From the NCBI RefSeq assembly GCF_900101475.1, contig NZ_FMZV01000011.1:1-64000 (forward strand): a stretch of 64,000 nt of DNA. The letters are read 5' to 3'. This DNA is from Ruegeria marina. Its GTDB lineage: Bacteria > Pseudomonadota > Alphaproteobacteria > Rhodobacterales > Rhodobacteraceae. Under the pieces are notes generated by a model. The model was not told the DNA's origin, ran no database searches, and worked only from the letters and a program-made list of their open reading frames with translations. Shown in pieces: positions 52,321 to 60,423 of the stretch; position 1 is the first letter of the stretch, and each line of letters begins with the position of its first letter. Position numbers and translations under genes: made by a program.

Positions 52321-52930
52321 ATGATGGATCGATGTCACGCCGTCCAGACCGGTGTGGCCACGTCGAACATCGGGCTGAAGCTGTCCAGCGCCGCAAACAG
52401 CGCCTCTACTGCATATAGATCCCCCTCTATTGCGACCTCTCCTTCGCCAAGCGCGCTTGCGCCGACTGCGACCATGGCCAGCGCCTGATGAGTCAGGCAC
52501 CCCCTTGAAAGACGCGGGGCCAGAACCCGGTCGCGGTCGCTGATCCTGAGATTGATAACGAATGCCTTGCGAGCAACCTTCGCGCGGATCAATCGGACCC
52601 CCATGAAATCCAGCATGATCGAGGCGTCCATCGCCTGCATCAGGTCCGGCCCCAGCGTTTTGGAAATCGACGCCCTGCCGCAAATCCTGGGCCACATAGA
52701 GACAGGAAATGCGCCATGTGGCGCATTTCCTGTCTGATAGCCCGGCTGTTCGAAAAAATCGGCCAGCAGCTCTCAGGCCTCCGCATTGTCGAGATCGGGA
52801 TGGACAAGCTTGCCCAGAACCTCGCCACCCGGCGGAACTCGCCCTTGTCAAAATCCTCGGTGGTGCGCGCCAGAACTGCGTCGGCGCCGCCCATGCCGTC
52901 CAGCGTCCAATTCTGCATCCGAGTTCGATT
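52321..52930 (-). pseudogene. Alkylsulfatase (BDS1-type) C-terminal remnant
   Basis: Minus-strand frames show GGADAVLARTTEDFDKGEFR (about 52890-52830), the dimerisation domain of linear primary alkylsulfatases, then in another frame ELLADFFEQPGYQTGNAPHG, and finally an SCP2-like C-terminal domain (ASIMLDFMGVRLIRAKVARK, FVINLRISDRDRVLAP). The metallo-beta-lactamase domain is absent upstream and there is at least one frameshift near 52810. Confidence 0.7.
52700..52735. repeat. Long perfect palindrome within the alkylsulfatase remnant
   Basis: Arms 52700-52716 and 52719-52735 are perfect reverse complements (17 bp: AGACAGGAAATGCGCCA and its complement) around TG. This is longer than expected by chance in 36 bases and sits inside former coding sequence. 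It could be a small mobile repeat or a deletion scar. Confidence 0.75.
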
Positions 52931-52952
52931 TATTGCGGAATTGCATTCCGAC

Positions 52953-53900
52953 TTAGATCGGTGGAGCTGCGCGCTCGGTAATCAATTGCCTGGCAGTAAC
53001 CCTTTCGCGATGTATCATGTACAATCCCGCGCCGATGATGATGGCAATGCCGGTCAGGGTCAGCGTGTTGGGGAAATCCTGGAACACCAGATATCCCAGC
53101 AAGGCCGCGACTGGTAATTCCAGGTATTGCAGTGGCGCCAGGGTGGCAGAAGGCGCCAGCGACAGCGCATAGGTCATCATCATGTGACTGAGCGTGGCGA
53201 AGAACCCAACGCCCAGCAGCCACAGCCACGCAATCCCTGCTGGCCAAACCGGATCCAGCAGTTCATCGCCCGAACCTTCGGCCAGCATCATCACCGGCAC
53301 GCAAAACACGCCGGCGATCAGGCCCGTGTAGAATTGCAGGGTCACGGGGTGAACCTGCCGCGACAGACCGCGCGTAACAAGAATATAGAACGCGAACCCC
53401 ACTGCCGTACCAAGTGGAAACAGTGCCACGGCGCCAAACGCTTCGAAACTGGGTTGGATGACGAACAGGACTCCCACGAACCCGACGATGGCCGCCCCCA
53501 CGCGGCGGGCGCCGACATCTTCGCCAAGGTAGAATTTGCCGACCAGCAACACGATGAACGGGGCCACGAAGACAATCGCCAGCGCGTCTGCAAGCGGCAT
53601 AACGCGGATGGCGGCGATGAAGCAAAAGGTCGAGACCAGCAAAAGCATCGCACGAAACAGCAATGCAGGCCATTGTGCGCGCGCCACGCGCAACGACAGC
53701 CCCATCAGCCACACGAACGGTGCCATCAACGCACATTGGACGACAAAGCGTGCGGCAGTTATCTGCCCTACCGGGACGCTTTCCGATGCCAGCTTGGCGG
53801 CCACATCAAGCAAGGGGGCAGTTAGGCAAAACCCCAGCATCAGGGCGACGCCTGCAAGGGTGCGGTCCTTTGCGGGGATTGAAGAGGCGCTTTGGGTCAT
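52953..53900 (-). CDS. DMT-superfamily (EamA) transporter
   Basis: A 315-residue protein with ten hydrophobic segments in two EamA repeats, beginning TLAGVALMLGFCLTAPLLDVAAKLASESV and ending TLTLTGIAIIIGAGLYMIHRE. The start at 53900 has TGAGG upstream; an ATG at 53918 is possible. It is intact although surrounded by remnants. Substrate unknown; such proteins export metabolites or amino acids. Confidence 0.87.
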   Translation of the reverse strand: MTQSASSIPAKDRTLAGVALMLGFCLTAPLLDVAAKLASESVPVGQITAARFVVQCALMAPFVWLMGLSLRVARAQWPALLFRAMLLLVSTFCFIAAIRVMPLADALAIVFVAPFIVLLVGKFYLGEDVGARRVGAAIVGFVGVLFVIQPSFEAFGAVALFPLGTAVGFAFYILVTRGLSRQVHPVTLQFYTGLIAGVFCVPVMMLAEGSGDELLDPVWPAGIAWLWLLGVGFFATLSHMMMTYALSLAPSATLAPLQYLELPVAALLGYLVFQDFPNTLTLTGIAIIIGAGLYMIHRERVTARQLITERAAPPI

Positions 53901-53936
53901 TGCCTCACATAAATCCATCAACACGCGCCCGTCCAT

Positions 53937-54251
53937 GCCAATTGTGACGCGAGAAGGCGGATACGAGCGCCCGGCAATCGTTCGTTTCTCGCTGGAAACG
54001 GTTGTTCCATGCTCTGAGATAGAATGGCTGAAAAGTCCGCCGAGCGGTCCGTGATGCTAACCGGCTTCACGTCCGCAAAGGGCGCCAGGCTGAGGATCTG
54101 TAATTTGCGGAGTTCGGCGGTGTTTCCCTTGAGGGTTTCAAGGATCTGTCCGCACTGATTGCTGTGTCGTTCGTCCCTGCATTCCCTCTCGGGACACCGC
54201 CCTCGGATCAGCTCGCCGGCTACACCGCTGGCAAATGATTTCTATCTCGCC
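53937..54251. other. Intergenic stretch, no gene recognised
   Basis: A minus-strand frame reads ETLKGNTAELRKLQILSLAP but resembles nothing I can name. The stretch lies between the exporter and an IS110 remnant. Confidence 0.35.
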
Positions 54252-54432
54252 TCACGCTTCGAACAAAGTGCTGTCACGCAGCATTGCGTTCGTGAAAACG
54301 GAAAGTCGTCTGGCAAGCGCCGTGCGCGCGTTTCTCAGACCTCGACGTTTGGTGATCTTCTGGGCCAAGGTCTTGAAGGCAGAGTAGCCACGACTGCGCG
54401 TCAGGATCGAGTTGGCAGCTTCTCAGAGCAGC
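54252..54432 (-). pseudogene. IS110-family transposase C-terminal fragment
   Basis: The minus-strand frame ending at TGA 54254-54252 reads ANSILTRSRGYSAFKTLAQK, then ITKRRGLRNARTALARRLSV and FTNAMLRDSTLF, the C-terminal end of IS110-type transposases (KRRG...A..ALARRLAV pattern). Only this end is left; an in-frame stop lies upstream. Confidence 0.7.
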
Positions 54433-54474
54433 TTGCGGACCATGCAGACAGCCGGAAATCAATGGATCCTGAGC

Positions 54475-55917
54475 CTAGAGAGTCTTGAGGTATTCCAGCA
54501 GAGAAGAGCGCTCTCGCTCGCTCAACCGGTCGCTATAGACGTGACCCTGGTTCCCGTAACCTCTTAGCGTGGTGTCATAGATCAGTCTTCGCGCCTCTGG
54601 GTCCGCTTCCTCTTCCTGCCCGGAGGACAGGACGTCGAAGCGCCATCCCATCGCCTCGGGATCGTACTCCCTTGGTTCGCGAAGGTGGCGCCAGTACTTG
54701 GGCCTTAGGTTGCTGGAGAGCAGCGTCTTCATGTCCGGCACTGAACCGTTATGCAGATAGGGTGCCGTGGCCCAGATCCCATCGAGAGGCGGAGCTATGT
54801 AGCCGGGTGCCGGATTTGCGCTTTCGGTGTCTCCGTAAGGAGAGCGCGCCACCCAGGCGTAGAACCTGTCCCGCGATCCATTCGTTGCCTCGGTCGCATA
54901 GGCAGGATCGGTTCCGACTTCGGTAACCGAATAGACACGATTGGGAAAAGTTTCATTATCGCCATAGGTGCCGTGGCAAGCGCTGCATTCTCGGAGGAAG
55001 ATGTCTTCTCCCTCTGCTGCCAGCTCTCCATCGACCGGATACGGGAATTCAGGGGGTTTCAACGAGGTAATGAACGCATGAATGTCAGGCGCATAGGCAT
55101 CTATTTCTGCGACATCCTCCGTTCCATCAATGCACAACATTGATGCCAAGAGCATGAAACGCGCGTGTTCGCCCCTGCCGATTGTCGTGTAGAACATCGC
55201 GTTCTTCTTGCGCATGCCCCACCAAGGCGGGACACTGATTGGCAGTGGGTCCCGCGGAGGCGGGTCGATAAGAGGTGTATCCGACCACTTGAGCGTTTCG
55301 GGGTCGAGCCTGGACATGAGGGCCCAAGTGAGGTTGGGCGCTGGGTTCACGCCGATCGTTCTTGTCTGGACGTAGGGAGCGATAGCGTCGATGCGATCGG
55401 CCCAATTTTCCCAGGCTTTGGTTTCGGCGGCTCCACGAACGTAATTGCCCGTTTGCAGAACCAATCTGCTTGGATCACGCGTGAAATCCGCGAATTCGTT
55501 TCCCAAGCCGATGATGATTTCATCATCGATACGCCCGGCATGGCAGGTCAGGCAGTTGTTGGAGATGATCTCGACGCCATCTTCATTCACGTGGGAGGTG
55601 AGCGCATAAGGCAGGTCGGCGTTACGGCCCTCGCGCTCGATCAGACGTTCGCTTGCTGCTGTATCAGGATTGAGGCGGCGATAGGCGTTGTAGGGTATTC
55701 CACAGCTGACATAGGGCGCATTCAGAAGGGCGTGCTGGCCAGCCTCGGCGTCACCCGAGCGCTGCTGAGAGGGCAAGACTGGTCCCGTAGGGGAGCGGAA
55801 CTGGCCAGAGCCAGGCGCTGTTTCTCGATCGCCGAGTGAAATCAGGGTCCAGATCGCTCCACCGGTCAAAGCGGACAACAAGACGACAAGCCCACCGATC
55901 AGCACGCCACGTTTCAT
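54475..55917 (-). CDS. Membrane-anchored di-haem c-type cytochrome
   Basis: A 480-residue protein with an N-terminal hydrophobic segment (GVLIGGLVVLLSALTGGAIW) and two haem c motifs, CLTCH (about 122) and CSACH (about 313). YIAPPLDGIWATAPYLHNGSVP near 375 is a motif of cytochrome c peroxidase/RoxA-related di-haem proteins. It is probably periplasmic and membrane anchored. The ATG at 55917 overlaps the stop of the lipocalin-like gene (TGATG), so the two are coupled; a GTG at 55920 is an alternative. Function unknown. Confidence 0.82.
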   Translation of the reverse strand: MKRGVLIGGLVVLLSALTGGAIWTLISLGDRETAPGSGQFRSPTGPVLPSQQRSGDAEAGQHALLNAPYVSCGIPYNAYRRLNPDTAASERLIEREGRNADLPYALTSHVNEDGVEIISNNCLTCHAGRIDDEIIIGLGNEFADFTRDPSRLVLQTGNYVRGAAETKAWENWADRIDAIAPYVQTRTIGVNPAPNLTWALMSRLDPETLKWSDTPLIDPPPRDPLPISVPPWWGMRKKNAMFYTTIGRGEHARFMLLASMLCIDGTEDVAEIDAYAPDIHAFITSLKPPEFPYPVDGELAAEGEDIFLRECSACHGTYGDNETFPNRVYSVTEVGTDPAYATEATNGSRDRFYAWVARSPYGDTESANPAPGYIAPPLDGIWATAPYLHNGSVPDMKTLLSSNLRPKYWRHLREPREYDPEAMGWRFDVLSSGQEEEADPEARRLIYDTTLRGYGNQGHVYSDRLSERERSSLLEYLKTL

Positions 55918-57059
55918 CACTGTTCATACCCCGTCAGTTGCAGTGTCCCAAACCCGGATACAGGTATCTGGGCACGACTCCCCCTGACCCGTACGATACC
56001 GCTCCAGAGAGGGACCGCAAAATCAAGCCATTGAGCGTCGAACAAGGGCTCGATCGAGATGTCCATTTCGGGACCCAGAATCTGCCAGGCGATCGGATAA
56101 TCTGCCCCGGTCGAGGGGGACTGCCATGTTCTGGAAGCAATCATTTGAATAGTCTCGTCGTCTAGGGAAATGACCTCGCCATCCGGTTCAAATATGGCGC
56201 CGTTCACGGCCACAGCGCCTCTGCCGTCGATCCTGTGTGAGCGGACTGCCGAAATCTCTGCTCCATCCTCAAGTTGCAACTGCAACCGGTCTAATGCGAC
56301 CGGACCTGCACCTGGCAGGGGAAGTTCTCCCCATAGATGATCGAACCATGCGGTTCCCGTGACCGCTTTCTTTCCGTGTCCTTTATCGAGGGTTCCTTCA
56401 ACCGTGAGCCGGGTCATGGAATAACCCGCGAAGGGCGCGTCTGTGCCATTCGGCTCCAGGGCGACAGCCGGCTTGGCGGGGCGCATCACAAGCTCCAGGG
56501 CAGCCTTGTCGCCAATTGTTGCGTAGAGCGTCAGTGTCGCCTGGGCACCGTCATCCCCGAACCTGAGAGACCAGTTGTCGAGACGAAGCTCCCCGGCATC
56601 CCGATCGAAACCAGAAAGTCTGGTTATGCCCCGTCCGAAACGTTCCTCTTGCGTGACCTTCGCCGAATTTGCGTCGAGAAGGGCGACGTGCGCCCGCTCA
56701 AGTTCTCTGACATCCCAAATCGACTCTTTCGGTGATGCTGTCGGGGCTACAGTGCCGATGCGTAAGAAAAGGAACTGGAAGCCAAGTTCGTCACCATTCT
56801 CATCCGTCAGATGGGTCAGCACCTGCCATGTCTCTGTGCGTGAAATGTCGTGGGCCCCATGGTCCTCTGGCAGCTTCAGTTGCCAATCCGAGGGCGGTCG
56901 TTCAAAGCCTTCATCAGAGATGTTCGCCAAGACTGAAACAAGATCAGGTTCCCCGGACCCACTTCGCAAGGACACTTCCGGCCTCTGGATCGGCAGCACC
57001 CAATAAATGGCAACTCCGACTGCGAAGGCTGCACCGACCGCCAGAAGTATCTTCTTCAT
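55917..57059 (-). CDS. CrtC/AttH-like lipocalin-domain protein
   Basis: A 380-residue protein with an N-terminal signal or anchor (ILLAVGAAFAVGVAIYWVLP) and a double lipocalin-like body of the predicted secreted hydrolase/carotenoid hydratase class: LPEDHGAHDISRTETWQVLT then GFQFLFLRIG, and GTAWFDHLWGELPLP. The start at 57059 is within GGAGGCGAAGAGCTGTA-ATG. In other bacteria such proteins go with FtsX-type ABC transporters; here the partner is the di-haem cytochrome gene, overlapping by one base. Function unknown. Confidence 0.75.
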   Translation of the reverse strand: MKKILLAVGAAFAVGVAIYWVLPIQRPEVSLRSGSGEPDLVSVLANISDEGFERPPSDWQLKLPEDHGAHDISRTETWQVLTHLTDENGDELGFQFLFLRIGTVAPTASPKESIWDVRELERAHVALLDANSAKVTQEERFGRGITRLSGFDRDAGELRLDNWSLRFGDDGAQATLTLYATIGDKAALELVMRPAKPAVALEPNGTDAPFAGYSMTRLTVEGTLDKGHGKKAVTGTAWFDHLWGELPLPGAGPVALDRLQLQLEDGAEISAVRSHRIDGRGAVAVNGAIFEPDGEVISLDDETIQMIASRTWQSPSTGADYPIAWQILGPEMDISIEPLFDAQWLDFAVPLWSGIVRVRGSRAQIPVSGFGTLQLTGYEQ

Positions 57060-57307
57060 TACAGCTCTTCGCCTCCCCCTAGAGTTCTCCAGCATTAATT
57101 GTAGGGCCCATTATTCTGGACGCCACATCGGCATCCCTTTTGATCACATCTGTTTCTTGCGTGGAGATTAACGGCCGCTTTCCTGGTCGGGGTATTGGGT
57201 CAAGCTCGTTTTTCCATCTTTTGCAGGGGCTTGTTGGCGAAACCAGGCTGGCCACCCGCGACGGGCCTTCAGTCACATCTAGTGAAGCGGGCGTTCCAAC
57301 GAGCGAT

Positions 57308-57326
57308 CGCGGAATGATATTCCGCG
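57308..57326 (-). repeat. Short hairpin after the HTH gene
   Basis: A perfect 8-bp stem, CGCGGAAT-GAT-ATTCCGCG, lies 6 bases beyond the stop of the minus-strand HTH gene. No T-run follows, so it is a weak terminator candidate. Confidence 0.45.
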
Positions 57327-57332
57327 TTCACA

Positions 57333-58145
57333 TCACGGTTCGTCCACGTCGAGCACGAAAGTTTGCTCTTCCATCCGGTTTTCGATCAGTCTCAGGATTT
57401 CGGGCCGGATCGGGCCGGTTTCCGGATTGAACAGCCCTGTCCGTTTCAGCGCCGCGCGCACGTTAATGTCGCGCCCCAGATATTCCAGCGCGACCTTCGA
57501 CGCCCCCGGTTTGCGACCGCGGCGGGTGGGCCCGCCTGTCTGGATGCCCATCAGAATGTCCAGACGGCTGCGGTGGCTGGGGTAAAGAGTGGCCTGCGTG
57601 ATCGAGTTCATTGCGACCGACTCGTATTCCATGATGTAGATGCGGTCGGCGAGGAAGAACAAGACGCCTTCGTATTTGTTCAGCCCCCAAGAGCGGTCCG
57701 TCTCGGGGTCGCGCAGCACCTCGATGTTTTTCCAGTAGTATTTCTCGCCTTCCTTGTAGACCAGCGCGAGCGAGCGGATAACCTTGCCGGGATTTCCGAA
57801 CGAGTAGAAATAGCGGTAGTAGTAGCCAAGATATTTTTCCAGGCTCTGGCTGCGCTGATAAAGTCGGTCGAGGTGGCGCAGCGGTTTGCTCAACGCCTCC
57901 TGCTGGACCGGCTTGCGCTTGATTGCGACGATATCCTCGAACTGGGGCGCATCGAGCAGCAATTCGGCCTCGGACACGCCGAAGAAATCGCAGATGCGCC
58001 GCATGTTGTGACGCGACGGCCGCGCGCTGCCGGCCAGATACTTGTTGAACTGCTGACGGTTGAATTCGAGCTTGCGGCAAACCTCGGCGATGGAGGGGTA
58101 ATAGCTGCATAGAAGGGAAAGGTTCTGGCTCAGGGAGTCCTGCAT
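57333..58145 (-). CDS. XRE-type HTH transcriptional regulator
   Basis: A 270-residue protein, start at 58145 (MQDSLSQNLSLLCSYYPSIA). The HTH is SIAEVCRKLEFNRQQFNKYLAGSARPSRHNMRRICDFFGV (about 18-57). The C-terminal 200 residues (YLGYYYRYFYSFGNPGKVIR onwards) are an unfamiliar sensor domain. It is divergent from the CocE-type hydrolase gene. A 34-bp motif with TTCGCG half-sites is just upstream of its start and again before the binding-protein gene, making it the probable regulator of both. Confidence 0.82.
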   Translation of the reverse strand: MQDSLSQNLSLLCSYYPSIAEVCRKLEFNRQQFNKYLAGSARPSRHNMRRICDFFGVSEAELLLDAPQFEDIVAIKRKPVQQEALSKPLRHLDRLYQRSQSLEKYLGYYYRYFYSFGNPGKVIRSLALVYKEGEKYYWKNIEVLRDPETDRSWGLNKYEGVLFFLADRIYIMEYESVAMNSITQATLYPSHRSRLDILMGIQTGGPTRRGRKPGASKVALEYLGRDINVRAALKRTGLFNPETGPIRPEILRLIENRMEEQTFVLDVDEP

Positions 58146-58168
58146 GGAATTTGTGTAAAGTGATGCTG

Positions 58169-58202
58169 TTTTCGCGTCAATCCGCGAATGCGTGCGAAAT
58201 TG
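58169..58202. promoter_or_regulatory. Candidate operator of the XRE-type regulator, copy 1
   Basis: TTCGCG (58171-58176), six bases, CGCGAA (58183-58188), four bases, then TGCGAAATTG (58193-58202). Together with the leading TT it matches copy 2 at 29 of 34 positions with identical spacing. It lies 24 bases upstream of the regulator ATG and 94 bases before the CocE-type hydrolase. Confidence 0.8.
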
Positions 58203-58295
58203 CTTGCGCCCCCGGCTCCCGTAATCTGGTGCGGTTGGCATGTCTGAAGGCGCATATGCCGCGCGCCGGACCAGCGGACGAGGGAGAGACAGAGA

Positions 58296-60317
58296 ATGCA
58301 GTACGTGGACGTGTTCCCGCATCCGATCAGGGAAATCCGGCATACCGAGATCGAGATGACCGATGGCTGCAAGCTGGCGGCGCGCATCTGGATGCCGGAG
58401 GGGGCCGAAGCCGCGCCTGTTCCCGCGATCCTCGAATATCTTCCGTATCGCAAGAACGATTTCACGACGGCACGCGACGCCTCGATGCAACCCTATCTGG
58501 CCGGGCACGGCTATGCGGTCATCCGTCTGGACCTGCGCGGCGCAGGGGATTCCGAGGGGCTGATGGTCGATGAATACCTGCCGCAGGAACTGCAGGATGG
58601 CTGCGACGCGATTGCCTGGATCGCGGATCAGCCATGGTGCGATGGCAATGTTGGCATGATCGGGATCTCATGGGGCGGCTTCAATGGCTTGCAGATTGCC
58701 GCCCTGCAGCCGCCCGCGCTGAAAACGGTGATCACGCTTTGCTCTACCGATGATCGTTATGCCGATGACATACACTACATGGGCGGCTGCCTTCTGGGCG
58801 AGCAGTTGAGCTGGGCCTCGATCATGTTCGGGCGCAATACGTTACCACCCGACCCAGCAAATGTGGGCGCGAAATGGCGCGACATGTGGCTGGAGCGGAT
58901 GGAAGGCAGCGGGCTGTGGTTGAAGAACTGGCTGGAACATCAGCGCCGCGACGCCTTTTGGAAGCATGGCTCGATCTGCGAGGACTGGTCGAAGGTGCAA
59001 GTCCCGGTCTATGCGGTCTCGGGCTGGGCCGACGGGTATTGCCGAAGCGTCTTTCGTCTGATGGAGAACCTGCCGGGGCCGAAAAAGGGCTTGGTTGGAC
59101 CTTGGGCCCATCGCTATCCGCATATGGGTGAGCCCGGGCCGGCGATCGGGTTTCTTCAGGAGGAATTGCGCTGGTGGGATCATTGGCTCAAGGGACGTGA
59201 TACCGGCATCATGGACGAGCCGATGCTGCGGCTGTTCATGCAGGACAGCGTTGCGCCCAAGGGTCATTACGAGAACCGCCCGGGCCGCTGGATTGCCGAG
59301 CCAAGCTGGCCCTCGCCGCAAGTGGCGCGAACCGTGTTCCACCTGACGCCCGAGGGCGGATTAAGTCCAGAGCGACCATCCGCAGGCGCAGTTCTGCATC
59401 ACCACAGCCCCGCGGATGTGGGCATGGCCGCAGGCAAATGGTGCGGTTACAGCAAACCGGGCGACGCGCCGGTGGATCAACGCCGCGAGGACGCCGGCAG
59501 CCTGTGTTTCGAGATTGACGTGCCCGAAGAGGGTCTGGCTTTTGCGGGCGATGCTAAGGTGCATCTGCGCCTGAGCGTCGACCGCCCCGTGGCGCAGCTT
59601 GCCGCGCGGCTGGTTGACGTGCATCCCGACGGGCGCGCGACGCGGATATCCTTTGGCGTGTTCAACCTGACCCACCGTAATGGACATGATCGCCCCGAGG
59701 CGCTGGAGCCAGGGAAGGTCTATGACATCACGATTCCGCTGAAACACGTCGCACAGGCTCTGCCCGCCGGGCACCGTTTGCGGCTGGCCCTGTCCACCAG
59801 CTATTTCCCGATGATCTGGCCCGCGCCCCAGCCGGTTACGCTGTCGCTTCATACGCTAGGCAGCGCACTGGAATTACCCCTGCGCCCCGCGTCGAGTCTG
59901 GATGACGGGTTGCCGGCGTTTGGTCCTGCCGAGGCCGGATCGCCGCCACCGATGGAGCAACTGGCTGATCCGGAGAGTTATTTCCGGATCGTCGAGAATG
60001 CGGCCCAGGGCGAGATCCAATTGCAGATTGCCGATGGCGGTGGCGACACGCGGCTTCTGACGAACGACATCACGATGCACAAGCAAGGTTATGAAACCTA
60101 TGGCGTGAGGCTGGACGATGTCACCTCGGCCTGGGGGCACACCGAATGGCATTATGGTCTCAGCCGGGGAGATTGGTCCGTGCGGTCCGAAACGCGCACC
60201 ACGCTGCGCGCGGATGCCCGGTCGTTCATCGTCAGCGCCGAATTGCGCGCCTGGGAGGGCGGCGAACTGGTGACGGAAAAGCACTGGGAAGAGCGCATCG
60301 CGCGTGACCATGTGTGA
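58296..60317 (+). CDS. CocE/NonD-family hydrolase (X-Pro dipeptidyl-peptidase-like)
   Basis: A 673-residue cytosolic hydrolase (no signal peptide). The catalytic Ser125 is in GISWGGFN; RLDLRGAGDSEG precedes it. The C-terminal third is a jelly-roll domain with LRLALSTSYFPMIWPAPQPV. Family members cleave esters, acyl-prolines or cocaine-like compounds. The gene is followed by a peptide-type ABC transporter preceded by the same operator-like motif, so it probably acts on an imported peptide or ester. Confidence 0.85.
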   Translation: MQYVDVFPHPIREIRHTEIEMTDGCKLAARIWMPEGAEAAPVPAILEYLPYRKNDFTTARDASMQPYLAGHGYAVIRLDLRGAGDSEGLMVDEYLPQELQDGCDAIAWIADQPWCDGNVGMIGISWGGFNGLQIAALQPPALKTVITLCSTDDRYADDIHYMGGCLLGEQLSWASIMFGRNTLPPDPANVGAKWRDMWLERMEGSGLWLKNWLEHQRRDAFWKHGSICEDWSKVQVPVYAVSGWADGYCRSVFRLMENLPGPKKGLVGPWAHRYPHMGEPGPAIGFLQEELRWWDHWLKGRDTGIMDEPMLRLFMQDSVAPKGHYENRPGRWIAEPSWPSPQVARTVFHLTPEGGLSPERPSAGAVLHHHSPADVGMAAGKWCGYSKPGDAPVDQRREDAGSLCFEIDVPEEGLAFAGDAKVHLRLSVDRPVAQLAARLVDVHPDGRATRISFGVFNLTHRNGHDRPEALEPGKVYDITIPLKHVAQALPAGHRLRLALSTSYFPMIWPAPQPVTLSLHTLGSALELPLRPASSLDDGLPAFGPAEAGSPPPMEQLADPESYFRIVENAAQGEIQLQIADGGGDTRLLTNDITMHKQGYETYGVRLDDVTSAWGHTEWHYGLSRGDWSVRSETRTTLRADARSFIVSAELRAWEGGELVTEKHWEERIARDHV

Positions 60318-60331
60318 GACAGTGGACGCAA

Positions 60332-60365
60332 TTTTCGCGTCTATTCGCGAACCCATGCGAAATTG
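60332..60365. promoter_or_regulatory. Candidate operator of the XRE-type regulator, copy 2
   Basis: TTCGCG (60334-60339), six bases, CGCGAA (60346-60351), four bases, then TGCGAAATTG (60356-60365). It lies between the hydrolase stop and the binding-protein ATG at 60424 and matches copy 1 at 29 of 34 positions. This makes a separate regulated promoter for the transporter likely. Confidence 0.8.
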
Positions 60366-60423
60366 GCCGAAACCGGGCGTCGTGTCATGCTTAGGCCAGG
60401 GATCATCGAGGGAGGAGATCACG

